NCBI RefSeq assembly: GCF_000315545.1
Contig: NZ_JH992902.1
Coordinates: 1,384,470 to 1,448,469, forward strand
DNA: 64,000 nucleotides
Reading direction: 5' to 3'
Origin: Selenomonas sp. F0473
GTDB lineage: Bacteria; Bacillota; Negativicutes; Selenomonadales; Selenomonadaceae
A program made the position numbers and the translations under genes. Under the pieces are notes generated by a model. That model saw nothing but the letters and a program-made list of their open reading frames with translations. It did not search any database and was not told where the DNA came from. Shown here in pieces: positions 15,958-24,605 of the stretch (within the stretch, counting starts at the first letter, position 1; each line of letters starts with the position of its first letter).

Positions 15958-16815
15958 ATGACGGAGGATTTTGCGGATATCCTGGCCGCACGCGCGGCGG
16001 AGGCGGGGATCCCGCTGACGGACAGGCAGTTGGAACAGTTCTCGCGTTATAACGCGCTGCTCCTTCGATGGAACGAGCGCATGAATCTGACGGCGCTGAC
16101 GTCTCCCGAGGATGTCGCCGTGAAGCATATCGTCGACAGTCTCGCCGCCTACGATGAGGACCTCTTTGCGCGCGCGCAGACGCTCGTCGACGTCGGCACG
16201 GGCGCGGGCTTTCCGGGGCTGCCGCTCGCGATCTATGCGCCGCACGTTTCGGTGACGTTGATGGATGCGCTGAAAAAGCGGATCGCGTTCCTCGAGGAGG
16301 CCGTGCGGGAACTCCGTCTGACAAATGTCGCCTGTATCCACGCGCGCGCGGAGGGCGCGGCGCGTACGCATACCTATCGGGAGCAGTACGATATCGCGGT
16401 CAGCCGTGCGGTCGCGCGCCTGCCCGTTCTCGTCGAGTACGCCCTCCCCTTCGTCCGCGTCGGCGGCACGTTCCTCGCGCTCAAGGGGCGGGTCTACCGT
16501 GCGGAGATGGCGGAGAGCACGGCGGCGGTGCGGCTCATCGGCGGCGGCGAGATGCGCGCGCGCCCCGTCTCCCTGCCGGGACTCGACGATGTGCGCGCCG
16601 TCGTGTATATCCGTAAGGAGCGCCCCACGCCGGATGCGTACCCGCGCCGCGCGGGACTGCCGGGCAAGGAACCGCTCGGCCGCGGGGTAGGGGCGCATAC
16701 CGCCGCGGCGGCGGGGTCCGTACCCCGGCGGGAGGAGAACCGCGCGGAGGAGAACAACGCGGAACGGGCACATATGGTAAAGGGCTATCCTAAGGGGCTG
16801 CGACGGCGGAAATAA
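15958..16815 (+). CDS. rsmG: 16S rRNA (guanine-527-N7) methyltransferase RsmG
   Basis: A 285-residue GidB/RsmG. The N-terminal LERYNALLLRWNERMNLTALTSPEDV-like block is followed by the SAM site VDVGTGAGFPGLPLAI (about 76-91) and then the SRAVARLPVLVEYALPFVRVGG and LALKGR motifs. It methylates G527 of 16S rRNA using SAM. RsmG is normally about 240 residues and ends soon after the YPRRAGLPGKEPL motif; here about 50 extra residues follow, rich in Ala, Arg, Glu and Asn (REENRAEENNAER), ending in basic GLRRRK. GGAGGAGG precedes the start. Confidence 0.92.
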   Translation: MTEDFADILAARAAEAGIPLTDRQLEQFSRYNALLLRWNERMNLTALTSPEDVAVKHIVDSLAAYDEDLFARAQTLVDVGTGAGFPGLPLAIYAPHVSVTLMDALKKRIAFLEEAVRELRLTNVACIHARAEGAARTHTYREQYDIAVSRAVARLPVLVEYALPFVRVGGTFLALKGRVYRAEMAESTAAVRLIGGGEMRARPVSLPGLDDVRAVVYIRKERPTPDAYPRRAGLPGKEPLGRGVGAHTAAAAGSVPRREENRAEENNAERAHMVKGYPKGLRRRK

Positions 16816-16969
16816 ATATTTTAATGAAGGGTTTATATCCTTTTCGTCGAAGTATGAAACCAGGTTGTGTTTCCTATGCGCTTTTTCAGGATCGGATGAG
16901 ACCGGCTTACGGGGGATTTTAGCGCGGCGGGGACGGTAAACCGGGAATCGTTGATAAGGGGATGACGCA

Positions 16970-17725
16970 ATGAACCGAGCGAAGAGATTGGCCGCGGGGC
17001 TCCTTGCCGCGCTCGTCTTCGTACTGCCTCTTGCGGGCGCACAGGCCGCGCCGGAGGAAACCGCGGCGGCTCCGCACCGTACGGCGGACGAGACGCAGAC
17101 GGGCGGGCTCAAGAGCGCGCCGCCGGAAGCGAAGACGGCGAAAGACGCCGCGCGCGCGCAGCAGAAAGCGGAGCGCGACGCGCAAAAGGCCGCGAAGAAA
17201 GCGGTCAGGGATCAAAAGAAGGCCGAGAAGAAGGCCGCCAAAGAGGAAAAGAAACGCCAGAAAGCCGCGCGGTTCAAGCGCCTTTTTGTCGACAACGGAT
17301 TTACCTATTATCTTGACTCCAAGAACTCGCGGTGGCTGCCGCGGCCGAACAGTAATTCCGAGCGCATGATCGAGGCGTGGGTACGGCTCGTGGAGGACGC
17401 GGCGGATAGCGCGTCCGCGGAGACGGGAGACGCCCGTCCGGGCAAGTATTTCCTCGAACATTATTATCTCAGTCCCACGCGGCGCGAGATCATGTTCATC
17501 TCGGAGCTGGAGGTGACGGGCCGTCCGGAGAACGCCATCCATGAACGCCCGTACGATCCGGCGAACTGGGAGCATCTGGTTCCCGGCTCGATTGAGGACG
17601 ATCTCTTCGACGCGATTGTGGCGCAGATGAAACAGGCGCCCGGCGAACGCCGCGGCGCGCTGAGCGGGACCAGCGGGATGAGCCTGCGCGACATGCTGGA
17701 GGAGTTCGGGCGTATCTCGCTGTGA
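16970..17725 (+). CDS. secreted hypothetical protein with Lys/Ala-rich coiled coil
   Basis: A 251-residue protein. The signal peptide runs to about residue 26 (LAAGLLAALVFVLPLAGAQA). A low-complexity Lys/Ala/Glu stretch (about 50-100, many AKKA/AEKKA repeats) predicts a coiled coil or cell-wall/nucleic-acid contact. The C-terminal domain (about 105-235: FVDNGFTYYLDSKNSRW ... YYLSPTRREIMFISELEVTG ... LVPGSIEDDLFDAIVAQM) resembles the smaller secreted protein at 48923-49423. It lies just before the EAL gene and is probably co-transcribed with it. Function unknown. Confidence 0.65.
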   Translation: MNRAKRLAAGLLAALVFVLPLAGAQAAPEETAAAPHRTADETQTGGLKSAPPEAKTAKDAARAQQKAERDAQKAAKKAVRDQKKAEKKAAKEEKKRQKAARFKRLFVDNGFTYYLDSKNSRWLPRPNSNSERMIEAWVRLVEDAADSASAETGDARPGKYFLEHYYLSPTRREIMFISELEVTGRPENAIHERPYDPANWEHLVPGSIEDDLFDAIVAQMKQAPGERRGALSGTSGMSLRDMLEEFGRISL

Positions 17726-17760
17726 CGGATTGGGGGAGAAAGGACCGGGAGGATGACGTT

Positions 17761-19902
17761 TTGAACGATAACGCATCTAATTACGACCGGTGTCAAGTCA
17801 CGGGACTCCTCAACATGATGCAGTTCATGCGGTATGTCTCCGTGCGGATGCAGGAGGGGGCGGCGGGGAAACTCACCTTCCTCTATTTTGACATTGAAAA
17901 TTTTAAGAGCTTCAACCAGCGCTACGGGTTCCCGCAGGGTAATCAGTTCCTGCGCTATATGGCGGACCTCCTGCGCGAGACGTTCGAGGGGGACCTGCTC
18001 GCGCGGTTCAATGACGACCATTTCGCCGTGGCGACGCTGCGGGACGATATCCCCGCGTGCATCCGGCAGATCCACGAGCGCGTGCGCACTTATGAGCTCG
18101 GCGTCGCGATGGAGGTCAAAGCGGGCATCTACCGTCCTTCGGAGGATGTGTACAATGTCGCGCTGATCATGGACCGCGCGAAGATCGCGTGCAACAGCAT
18201 CAAAAAGACCTATGACCTCACCTGGGCGGAGTTCAACCCCGCGATGGAAGAGGATATCAATTTCCGCAGCTACATCATCAGTTCGTTCCAGGATGCGATG
18301 GAACAGGGACACATCGAGGTATTCTATCAGCCGGAGATCCGCACGATGACGCGCGAGATCTCGGGATTCGAGGCGCTGGCGCGGTGGCGCGATCCGATCC
18401 ACGGGATGATCTCTCCGGGGGTCTTTGTCCCCGTGCTCGAGGATGCGCACCTCTCGCCCCAGCTCGATCTCTACATCATCGAGCAGGTATGCAAAGACTA
18501 CATGCTCGTCCGCGGGAACATCCTCGGCTGGGAGCCGATGCGTGTCTCGGTCAATATCTCGCGCGCGGATTTCCGTCTGCTCGATATCCTGCAGGCGGTG
18601 GAGGATATCCGCATCCGCTACAACATGGAGCGCAGCATGCTCAACATCGAGGTGACGGAGGGCGCGCTCAACGAGGACGAGGCGTTCCTCCAGAGCGAGA
18701 TCGCGCGCTTCCGTGCGGCGGGCTATGAGGTCTGGATGGACGACTTCGGCAGCGGCTATTCCTCGCTCAACAACATCAAGGACTACGTCTTTGACGTGCT
18801 CAAAATCGATATGGCGTTCCTGCGGGACTTTGAGACGAATCCGAAATCCCGCGTGGTCATCCGCTCGATCGTCAACATGGCGAAGGAAATCGGGATGCAC
18901 ACGCTCGCCGAGGGCGTCGAGACGGAGGAGCAGTTCGCGTTTCTCCGCGAGATCGGCTGCGAAAAGGTGCAGGGATATCTCTTTAGCCCGCCGATTCCCG
19001 TGGATAAAATGGTCGCGTTTTGTCAGAAGCACGGCGCGGTTGCGGGCGTCGAACCCTACGGGCTCGCTTCGTATTACGCGCAGATCGGCGCGATCAACGT
19101 GCTCTCGAGCCAGCCGACGGAGCGGCGCGGTTCGCCCGAGATCGGCGATGCGCCGTCGATCGCGATCCTCGAGCGCAAGGACGGGGAGATCCGCTATCTC
19201 TATCGAAGCCGCATGTTCGACCTCTTTTTGCACAACATCGAGCTGGACGACGAGAGTGCGGACACGCCGAATTACGAGCGGCGGCTCAAGCAGAACCGGC
19301 GCATGATCGGGCATATGATGGACGAGGCGGAACGCACGGAGCGCGAGGCGTATACCGACTTCATCACGCGCAACTCGTTCAACAGCGTGCGGCTGCGGCA
19401 GGTCACGCGCGACGATTCCGGGACGCGCGCGGTATTCCTCATGGCGACGGTCAACATCTCGCGGTTCAGCCCCGAGGCGGGGTCGATGCAGGAGGCGCTC
19501 AATCAGATCGTCGCGCTTTACGACCGCATTGACCTTTACGACCTCGGTACGAAGAAGGTGACCTCGCTCTACCGCGATGTCTATGAGCCGCGCTACGTCG
19601 AGGCATACGACCATTTTGAGGAGATTGTCGCGCGCTACGCGGACGAGATGGTCGTTCCCGAGGACCGCGCGGCATGCAAAGCGTTTTACGGAGAGAAGCA
19701 CCTGCGCGGCGTCCTGGCACATCCGGATGAGAGCGGCCATACCGCCGTGCTCCTCCACAAGTTGATGCCGGACGGGGAGCGGCGCCTGCGCCTGCATCTT
19801 CTGATCCCGTTCCGCGTCGAAGAGCACGACTATGTGATCTCCTGCATCCAGACCATCGACGAGAAGGGGATTGGCGCCGCCCTTGCCGCGCTCTCGGAGT
19901 GA
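17761..19902 (+). CDS. cyclic-di-GMP phosphodiesterase-like protein, degenerate GGDEF plus EAL
   Basis: This 713-residue cytoplasmic protein has a GGDEF-fold domain (about 10-145) whose active-site loop reads ARFNDDHFAV, so NDDHF replaces GGDEF and cyclase activity is unlikely. The EAL domain (about 165-410) keeps GFEALARW, EVTEGALNEDE, DDFGSGYSSL, KIDMAFL and AEGVETEEQ, so c-di-GMP hydrolysis is plausible. About 290 further residues form an unrecognised sensory or output region. A TTG at 17761 with GGGAGG eight bases upstream is the best start; a GTG at 17722 overlapping the upstream stop lacks a ribosome site. Confidence 0.83.
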   Translation: MNDNASNYDRCQVTGLLNMMQFMRYVSVRMQEGAAGKLTFLYFDIENFKSFNQRYGFPQGNQFLRYMADLLRETFEGDLLARFNDDHFAVATLRDDIPACIRQIHERVRTYELGVAMEVKAGIYRPSEDVYNVALIMDRAKIACNSIKKTYDLTWAEFNPAMEEDINFRSYIISSFQDAMEQGHIEVFYQPEIRTMTREISGFEALARWRDPIHGMISPGVFVPVLEDAHLSPQLDLYIIEQVCKDYMLVRGNILGWEPMRVSVNISRADFRLLDILQAVEDIRIRYNMERSMLNIEVTEGALNEDEAFLQSEIARFRAAGYEVWMDDFGSGYSSLNNIKDYVFDVLKIDMAFLRDFETNPKSRVVIRSIVNMAKEIGMHTLAEGVETEEQFAFLREIGCEKVQGYLFSPPIPVDKMVAFCQKHGAVAGVEPYGLASYYAQIGAINVLSSQPTERRGSPEIGDAPSIAILERKDGEIRYLYRSRMFDLFLHNIELDDESADTPNYERRLKQNRRMIGHMMDEAERTEREAYTDFITRNSFNSVRLRQVTRDDSGTRAVFLMATVNISRFSPEAGSMQEALNQIVALYDRIDLYDLGTKKVTSLYRDVYEPRYVEAYDHFEEIVARYADEMVVPEDRAACKAFYGEKHLRGVLAHPDESGHTAVLLHKLMPDGERRLRLHLLIPFRVEEHDYVISCIQTIDEKGIGAALAALSE

Positions 19903-19929
19903 GGCTGATATAAGCGTATGCGGATGATG

Positions 19930-19962
19930 CCGCCGCGGAGGAAACTTTTGCGGCGGTTTTTT
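19930..19962 (+). terminator. intrinsic terminator
   Basis: CCGCCGC (19930-19936) pairs with GCGGCGG (19950-19956), followed by six T. It ends the EAL-gene transcript. Confidence 0.85.
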
Positions 19963-20066
19963 GCGCGCGGTTTCCTTATGTTCCGGCAGACGCGGAGGGC
20001 GTCCGCATGCCGACCGGGGGCCGCGCATCTTTTTAGAGAAACGGCCGTATCGCCCTCATACGCGTT

Positions 20067-20127
20067 TTGCACGGCGGCGTTCTTCCTGCTATACTCCTTT
20101 CAAATAAAAACATGTGTTTGAAAGGAG
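20067..20127 (+). promoter_or_regulatory. promoter and 11-bp inverted repeat covering the sigma-factor ribosome site
   Basis: TTGCAC (20067-20072), 17 bases, TATACT (20090-20095). CTCCTTTCAAA (20094-20104) is the exact inverse of TTTGAAAGGAG (20117-20127), which contains the AAAGGAG ribosome site. If transcription starts upstream of 20094 the RNA would hide the ribosome site. If it starts from this promoter (near 20102) only part of the left arm is transcribed, and the repeat is better read as an operator. Confidence 0.5.
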
Positions 20128-20136
20128 AAATATGTT

Positions 20137-20790
20137 ATGAAAGAAACGACGAATGCAGATGCCGACGCGCGGGACTGTGCGCGCGGAGCGCACCCGCCGC
20201 TGACGAAGCAAGAAGAGGACGCCGTGATCGCGCGCGCCGCAGCGGGGGAAACGGCGGCGCAGGAGGAGATGTACGGGCGGTACCAGGGGCTGATCCTGCG
20301 CGCGTCGCACGCCTCCTATCTGCGGAGCGAAACGCTTGCAAGCGAGGCCGAGAGCATCGCGTCGCTCGCCTTTTTTGAGGCGCTGCACGACTATGATCCC
20401 GCGCGGGGCGTATATTTTGCGGGCTTTGCGGCATGCAGGGTCCATACGGCGCTCTATACGGCGTTTCGCCGCGCGCGCCGCCTGTGGGGCAGAGAGGCGC
20501 ATCCGGCGCGGGACGCGGCGGGCGGAGACGCATGGGAGCGAATCGGCGGCACGGTACATCCGACCGCGGCCGCAGACCGCCGGCTCCTCGTGCACGCGAT
20601 CCTCGCGCGGGCGATGCACCGTCTCACCGACCGCGAGAAGGCGATCCTCTCCCTGCACTATTTCCGCGACCTCACGCTGCGGCGCATCGCCGCCCTGCTC
20701 GGCACCTCGGCGAACGCCGTCAGCAAGAGCAAGGCGAATCTTCTGCGAAAACTGCGCATGGATATCGTCCTTCCTCTTGCGCCCGCGTGA
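20137..20790 (+). CDS. sigma-70 family RNA polymerase sigma factor
   Basis: A 217-residue sigma factor with only regions 2 and 4. Region 2 is at about 25-110 (AAQEEMYGRYQGLILRAS, then EAESIASLAFFEALHDYDP and FAGFAACRVHTALY). Region 4 is at about 155-210 (LTDREKAILSLHYFRDLTLRRIAALLGTS-ANAVSKSKANLLRKL, a clear HTH). There is no anti-sigma gene next to it. The size and region-2 style resemble sporulation- or competence-type alternative sigmas rather than classic ECF proteins; the regulon is unknown. Confidence 0.8.
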   Translation: MKETTNADADARDCARGAHPPLTKQEEDAVIARAAAGETAAQEEMYGRYQGLILRASHASYLRSETLASEAESIASLAFFEALHDYDPARGVYFAGFAACRVHTALYTAFRRARRLWGREAHPARDAAGGDAWERIGGTVHPTAAADRRLLVHAILARAMHRLTDREKAILSLHYFRDLTLRRIAALLGTSANAVSKSKANLLRKLRMDIVLPLAPA

Positions 20791-20841
20791 GAAATGTGAT
20801 ATGCTGTTTATGGTAACGAATGTGTAAAGGAGTTGTCATAC

Positions 20842-21066
20842 ATGGCACAGACCAGCATCAGCATTCGCATGGACACTGAACTCAAGAAAAACTTTGAGAA
20901 CTTTTGCAATGCCGTCGGCATGAACATGTCCACGGCGATCAACATGTTTGCCATCGCCTGCGTCCGCGAGCGGCGCGTTCCGTTCGAGATCTCGGCGCAG
21001 CGCGGCCTGCCGGGCGAGTCGCTCGACCTCTTTACCGACAGCACGTGGAGCGAGGGCGCGCATTGA
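20842..21066 (+). CDS. RelB/DinJ-family antitoxin, no toxin beside it
   Basis: A 74-residue protein with the ribbon-helix-helix start of RelB/DinJ antitoxins (TSISIRMDTELKKNFENFCNAVGMNMSTAINMFAIACV) and a short toxin-binding tail (IPFEI-like VPFEIS, then LDLFTDSTW). AAAGGAG precedes the ATG at 20842. Normally a RelE/YafQ toxin gene follows, but here a strong terminator does, so it is an orphan antitoxin or a stand-alone regulator. Confidence 0.8.
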   Translation: MAQTSISIRMDTELKKNFENFCNAVGMNMSTAINMFAIACVRERRVPFEISAQRGLPGESLDLFTDSTWSEGAH

Positions 21067-21084
21067 TACGCGTGAAATGGGGGG

Positions 21085-21132
21085 AGCCGCCGTACACTGT
21101 CGCCTGAAGACAGCGGTGCGGCGGCTTTTTTT
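21085..21132 (+). terminator. strong intrinsic terminator
   Basis: A long G+C stem (AGCCGCCGTAC ... GTGCGGCGGCT) with an inner CTGTC/GACAG pair and eight T (21125-21132). Confidence 0.88.
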
Positions 21133-21293
21133 ATTGATTTGACGTACGGCTGCCGGGGAGCAAAAACCTCGTATCATTAAATTGATACTTTTTCCACATG
21201 TGTAACTTGTGCAACAGCACGGGGGAATGAATCTCACCTATACTATATAAATCGATGAAAACAACTTTCATTTATATAGAAGGAGTGATTCCG
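21133..21293 (+). other. intergenic region with short inverted repeat
   Basis: TATCA-TTAAAT-TGATA (about 21172-21187) is a 5-bp inverted repeat upstream of the methyltransferase gene. TATACT at about 21239 may be a -10. AAGGAG lies just before the ATG at 21294. Confidence 0.3.
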
Positions 21294-22064
21294 ATGGCAG
21301 AAGAGAAGAGGCCCGAGCCGGGACATGAGTTCCTCGCCAAACTTGGCAAAACGCGCCTGCGTCCGGGCGGACGAGAGGCGACGGAGTGGCTGCTCGGACA
21401 GGCGGATTTCACTGCCGACACGCGCGTGCTCGAGGTCGCCTGCAACATGGGGACGACGATGGTGGCGCTCGCCGAGGCGCACGGCTGCCGGGTGACGGGG
21501 CTCGACATGAACCCGAAGGCGCTCGAGAAGGCGCGTGCCAATGTCGAGAAACACGATCTGTCGGACGTGATCGACGTGGTCGAAGGCAACGCCCTCGCCC
21601 TGCCGTTCCCCGACGAATCGTTCGACGTGGTGATCAACGAGGCGATGCTGACGATGCTGCCGCGCGATAAGAAGGCGGTCGCCGTCGGCGAATACTTCCG
21701 CGTGCTGCGTCCGGGCGGCGTCCTTCTGACGCACGATGTCGCCCTGCGCGCGCGCGACGAGGAGCATGCGATGGAGCTGCGCGCGGGGATTTCGCGTGCG
21801 ATCGGCGTGAACGTCGACCCGCTGACCGGGGAGATGTGGCTGTCGGTATTCCGCAACGCGGGCTTTGAACCCGAGGCGAAGACGGGCGATATGACGCTCC
21901 TCGACCCGGCGGGGCTCGTGCGCGACGAGGGATTCGACGGCGCGATGAGGATCATCCGCAACGGTCTGCGCACGGAGAACTTCGACCGGTTCCGCAGGAT
22001 GTTCAACTTCTTCTTCGATCACGGCAAGGAGTTTGCGTACATCGCCGTCGTGAGCACCAAGTAA
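21294..22064 (+). CDS. class I SAM-dependent methyltransferase
   Basis: A 256-residue cytoplasmic enzyme with motif I VLEVACNMGTTMVALA (about 40-55), acidic strand VTGLDMNP, motif II region NALALPFPDESFDVVINEAML and the post-motif LRPGGVLLTHDVAL. It belongs to the UbiE/Methyltransf_11 type; the substrate cannot be told. AGAAGGAG precedes the start. It is monocistronic, bounded by terminators. Confidence 0.82.
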   Translation: MAEEKRPEPGHEFLAKLGKTRLRPGGREATEWLLGQADFTADTRVLEVACNMGTTMVALAEAHGCRVTGLDMNPKALEKARANVEKHDLSDVIDVVEGNALALPFPDESFDVVINEAMLTMLPRDKKAVAVGEYFRVLRPGGVLLTHDVALRARDEEHAMELRAGISRAIGVNVDPLTGEMWLSVFRNAGFEPEAKTGDMTLLDPAGLVRDEGFDGAMRIIRNGLRTENFDRFRRMFNFFFDHGKEFAYIAVVSTK

Positions 22065-22129
22065 ATATCGTATCGGCGCATGCGAACCGCGCGCACCATA
22101 CGGAGATAATATGAGAACCCGATAGAGAG

Positions 22130-22176
22130 AAATCGCCTCGGCCGGAGGAAAACTGCGGCCGAGGCGATTTTATTTT
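22130..22176 (+). terminator. strong intrinsic terminator
   Basis: AATCGCCTCGGCCG pairs with CGGCCGAGGCGATT around an 11-base loop, followed by TTATTTT. Confidence 0.88.
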
Positions 22177-22320
22177 GTAAAATTATTTTCGGTAGAATAA
22201 ATAAGGATAAATAACTATAAATATGTATAAAATGAAATAAATAAAACAGCCTTTATCCGGCAGCCGAATTATAAGGGAGACAGAGGGAAACGACAACGGA
22301 GGGCACATCTTTCGGACTGC

Positions 22321-22363
22321 CAAAACAAAGGGACAGACGCACGGCTTGGCGCGTCTGCCCTTT
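22321..22363 (-). terminator. terminator of the downstream chemoreceptor gene
   Basis: On the minus strand AAAGGGCAGACGC pairs with GCGTCTGTCCCTTT (one mismatch), then GTTTTG. Confidence 0.75.
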
Positions 22364-22384
22364 CCGACGTATGCGGATGCCGAT

Positions 22385-24361
22385 TTAGAATTTGAACTTA
22401 TTCGTGGTGTTTTGGAGATCCGTTGCGAGCGTCGCGAGCGACTGCGAGGCCGAGGCGATCTCCTGGCTCGAGGCGGACTGCGACTCGGACGAGGAGGAGA
22501 TGCTCTGCATGTGGTCCGCCGTCGTTTTGCTGATCTCATTGATGTCGTCGACGGCGCGGACGATGTTTTCGGCACCCGTCGATACAGTCTGCATGGCGTT
22601 GTCGATCTCCGCCATCTGGCCGTTGATCGTATCGACCATCTTCATGATGCTCTCGAACTGGGCGCCGACGTCGTGGATCGCGGCGGTTCCTTCCTGTACC
22701 TCTGCGGTGCCGCTCTGCATGGCGGCGACGGCCTCGGCAGTGTCTTTTTGTACGCCCGTAATGCGTTCCTTGATCTGCTCGGCGGCCGTGCGGGATTCCT
22801 CGGCGAGTTTGCGGACCTCCTCGGCGACGACGGCAAAGCCGCGGCCGCTCTCGCCGGCGCGCGCCGCCTCGATGGCGGCGTTGAGGGCGAGCAGGTTGGT
22901 CTGATCAGCGATGGCGGAGATGGTCTCGACGATCTCGCCGATCTGCTTGGAGCTCTCGCCGAGTTTTTCGACGACCTCGGCCGAATGCAGAACGCTCTGC
23001 TCGATGCCCGTCATCTTCGCCATAGCTTCGTTCATGAGGGTTTCGCCCTTTTGGGCGGCGTCTGCAGTGGCGGCGGCACCGGCGGCGACGCGCTTCGCGT
23101 CGTCGGTCATCCGGCGGATATCGCCGGATACGGCTGCGACGCCGGCTTTTGCTCCGGAGACGTTCGTGAGCTGTTGTTTGGTGCCGTCGGCGACTTCGAC
23201 GACGGTGGAGGCGACGTTCGTTGCGGACTCCGCCATCTGATGCGCGCCCGCGGTGAGTTCTTCGCTTGCCTCCGCGAGCTGCTCGGCGGTGCCGGCAACC
23301 TGCTTGATGAGACCGTGGATGTTTTTCATCATGGCGTTAAAGTTGGATGCGAGCCGGCCGAGTTCATCCTCGGAGGTGACGGGGAGATCCGGAAGGTTCA
23401 GTTCCCCCTTTGCCAGCGCGCTGACATGCCCCATCAGGCGTCCGGTCGCGCCTGTGATGGCGGCCGCAAAGCGCAGGAGGGCGAAGATGATGACGCCGAC
23501 GAGGATGATGCCGAGGAGACTCATCACGGCGTAGGTCAGTTTGAGGCTGTTCAGCTCGGCAAAGGCGACGGATTCCGGTACGGAGACGGCGACAATCCAG
23601 CCGTTTACGGGGACGGTCGCATAGGCGATGATCTGCTCTTCGCCGTCCTTTTCCATTGTGAAGTAGTCGGCTTTCTTTTGCAGCATCTCGGGGAAGCGCG
23701 TTTTCAGCACTTCGTTCTGGTCGAAGCGCTGCATTTCCTGCCCTTCGGAGGAGGCGAGGATGATGCCGCTCGGATCGATAATCGCGGCTTGTCCCTCGCC
23801 GTGATACTTGAGGTTTTTGATATGTTCGGCGAGCGGGGCGAGGGAGATGTCGACGCAGACGACGCCCGCGACCGTATTGTTTTTGTCGTTGTACGGAGCG
23901 ATTGCCGAGATGAGGATCTTCTTGGTGTTGAGGTCTTCATACGCCTTGGTGAATCCCTGTTTCCCATTTGCCTTGGCTTCGTTGTACCATGGGCGTTCGT
24001 GCGGATTGACGCGACCCGTGGCGTCGCCCGTCGTCCAGCGGATGTACCTGCCGTTCTCCGCACCGTGGATGATGTTAAGCACGTCCTTGTCGTCCGCACC
24101 GAGGCTGAGCATGCTTTGGTCGAACTGCTCGGGCCTGCCCGCGTATTCGGCGAGGAGATTTGCCGTGGCTTGGGCGATACGCCCTTTTTCTTTCAGCCAG
24201 CCGTTCAGCGTTTCGCTCTCGACGGTCAACGTCGCCTTGATCTCGCCGGAGATGCTGTTTTCGAGTGCGCTTTGCGCCTTGAAATAACCGATGCCGCAAA
24301 TCGCGACGACGAGCGCTGCCATGAGGATTCCCGTCAGCAGGAGTTTTTGTTTGATCCCCAA
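22385..24361 (-). CDS. methyl-accepting chemotaxis protein, copy 1
   Basis: A 658-residue chemoreceptor. Domains in order: TM1 (about 5-25), a periplasmic double-Cache-type ligand domain (about 30-270, with [21 protein letters not shown] and [19 protein letters not shown]), TM2 (about 275-297), HAMP (about 298-350), and a long signalling coiled coil with the hairpin tip [45 protein letters not shown] at 24361 with GGAAGGG six bases upstream is the likely start; the upstream codons lack a ribosome site. The signalling half is nearly identical to the next copy. Confidence 0.88.
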   Translation of the reverse strand: MGIKQKLLLTGILMAALVVAICGIGYFKAQSALENSISGEIKATLTVESETLNGWLKEKGRIAQATANLLAEYAGRPEQFDQSMLSLGADDKDVLNIIHGAENGRYIRWTTGDATGRVNPHERPWYNEAKANGKQGFTKAYEDLNTKKILISAIAPYNDKNNTVAGVVCVDISLAPLAEHIKNLKYHGEGQAAIIDPSGIILASSEGQEMQRFDQNEVLKTRFPEMLQKKADYFTMEKDGEEQIIAYATVPVNGWIVAVSVPESVAFAELNSLKLTYAVMSLLGIILVGVIIFALLRFAAAITGATGRLMGHVSALAKGELNLPDLPVTSEDELGRLASNFNAMMKNIHGLIKQVAGTAEQLAEASEELTAGAHQMAESATNVASTVVEVADGTKQQLTNVSGAKAGVAAVSGDIRRMTDDAKRVAAGAAATADAAQKGETLMNEAMAKMTGIEQSVLHSAEVVEKLGESSKQIGEIVETISAIADQTNLLALNAAIEAARAGESGRGFAVVAEEVRKLAEESRTAAEQIKERITGVQKDTAEAVAAMQSGTAEVQEGTAAIHDVGAQFESIMKMVDTINGQMAEIDNAMQTVSTGAENIVRAVDDINEISKTTADHMQSISSSSESQSASSQEIASASQSLATLATDLQNTTNKFKF

Positions 24362-24541
24362 AATAATCCCTTCCTTCAAAAACACGGAACCACTCTATAG
24401 GGAAGCCGATTCTATCGCGTTCCTTTTTTATTCTATATAATCCGCACAGCTTAATCAAGCCCTTATACGTATTTAGGGAAAATTTTCCGAGATATCCGGG
24501 GGATGATGGTTCGGCCGTGTCGCATACGCCGCGCAGACATG

Positions 24542-24575
24542 AAAAAGGCACGGCGGGGAATACCTCCGGCGTGCC
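24542..24575 (-). terminator. terminator of chemoreceptor copy 2
   Basis: GGCACGcCGG pairs with CCGcCGTGCC on the minus strand, followed by five T (24546-24542). Confidence 0.8.
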
Positions 24576-24605
24576 TTTGCGGATCCAATAGTTGATCGGA
24601 GCCGA

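Noticed and set aside
15028-17112. Long minus-strand frame across the permease, rsmG and following region
   Set aside because: Crosses several well-supported plus-strand genes, low-complexity charged translation, no ribosome site.
17464-20028. Very long open frame on the minus strand opposite the EAL gene
   Set aside because: Arg/His/Asp-rich translation without domains or a ribosome site; it is the antisense shadow of a G+C-rich gene with clear GGDEF/EAL motifs.
24386-24480. Sigma-28 (flagellar) promoter before the chemoreceptors
   Set aside because: No convincing TAAA-15-GCCGATAA pair upstream of either copy.
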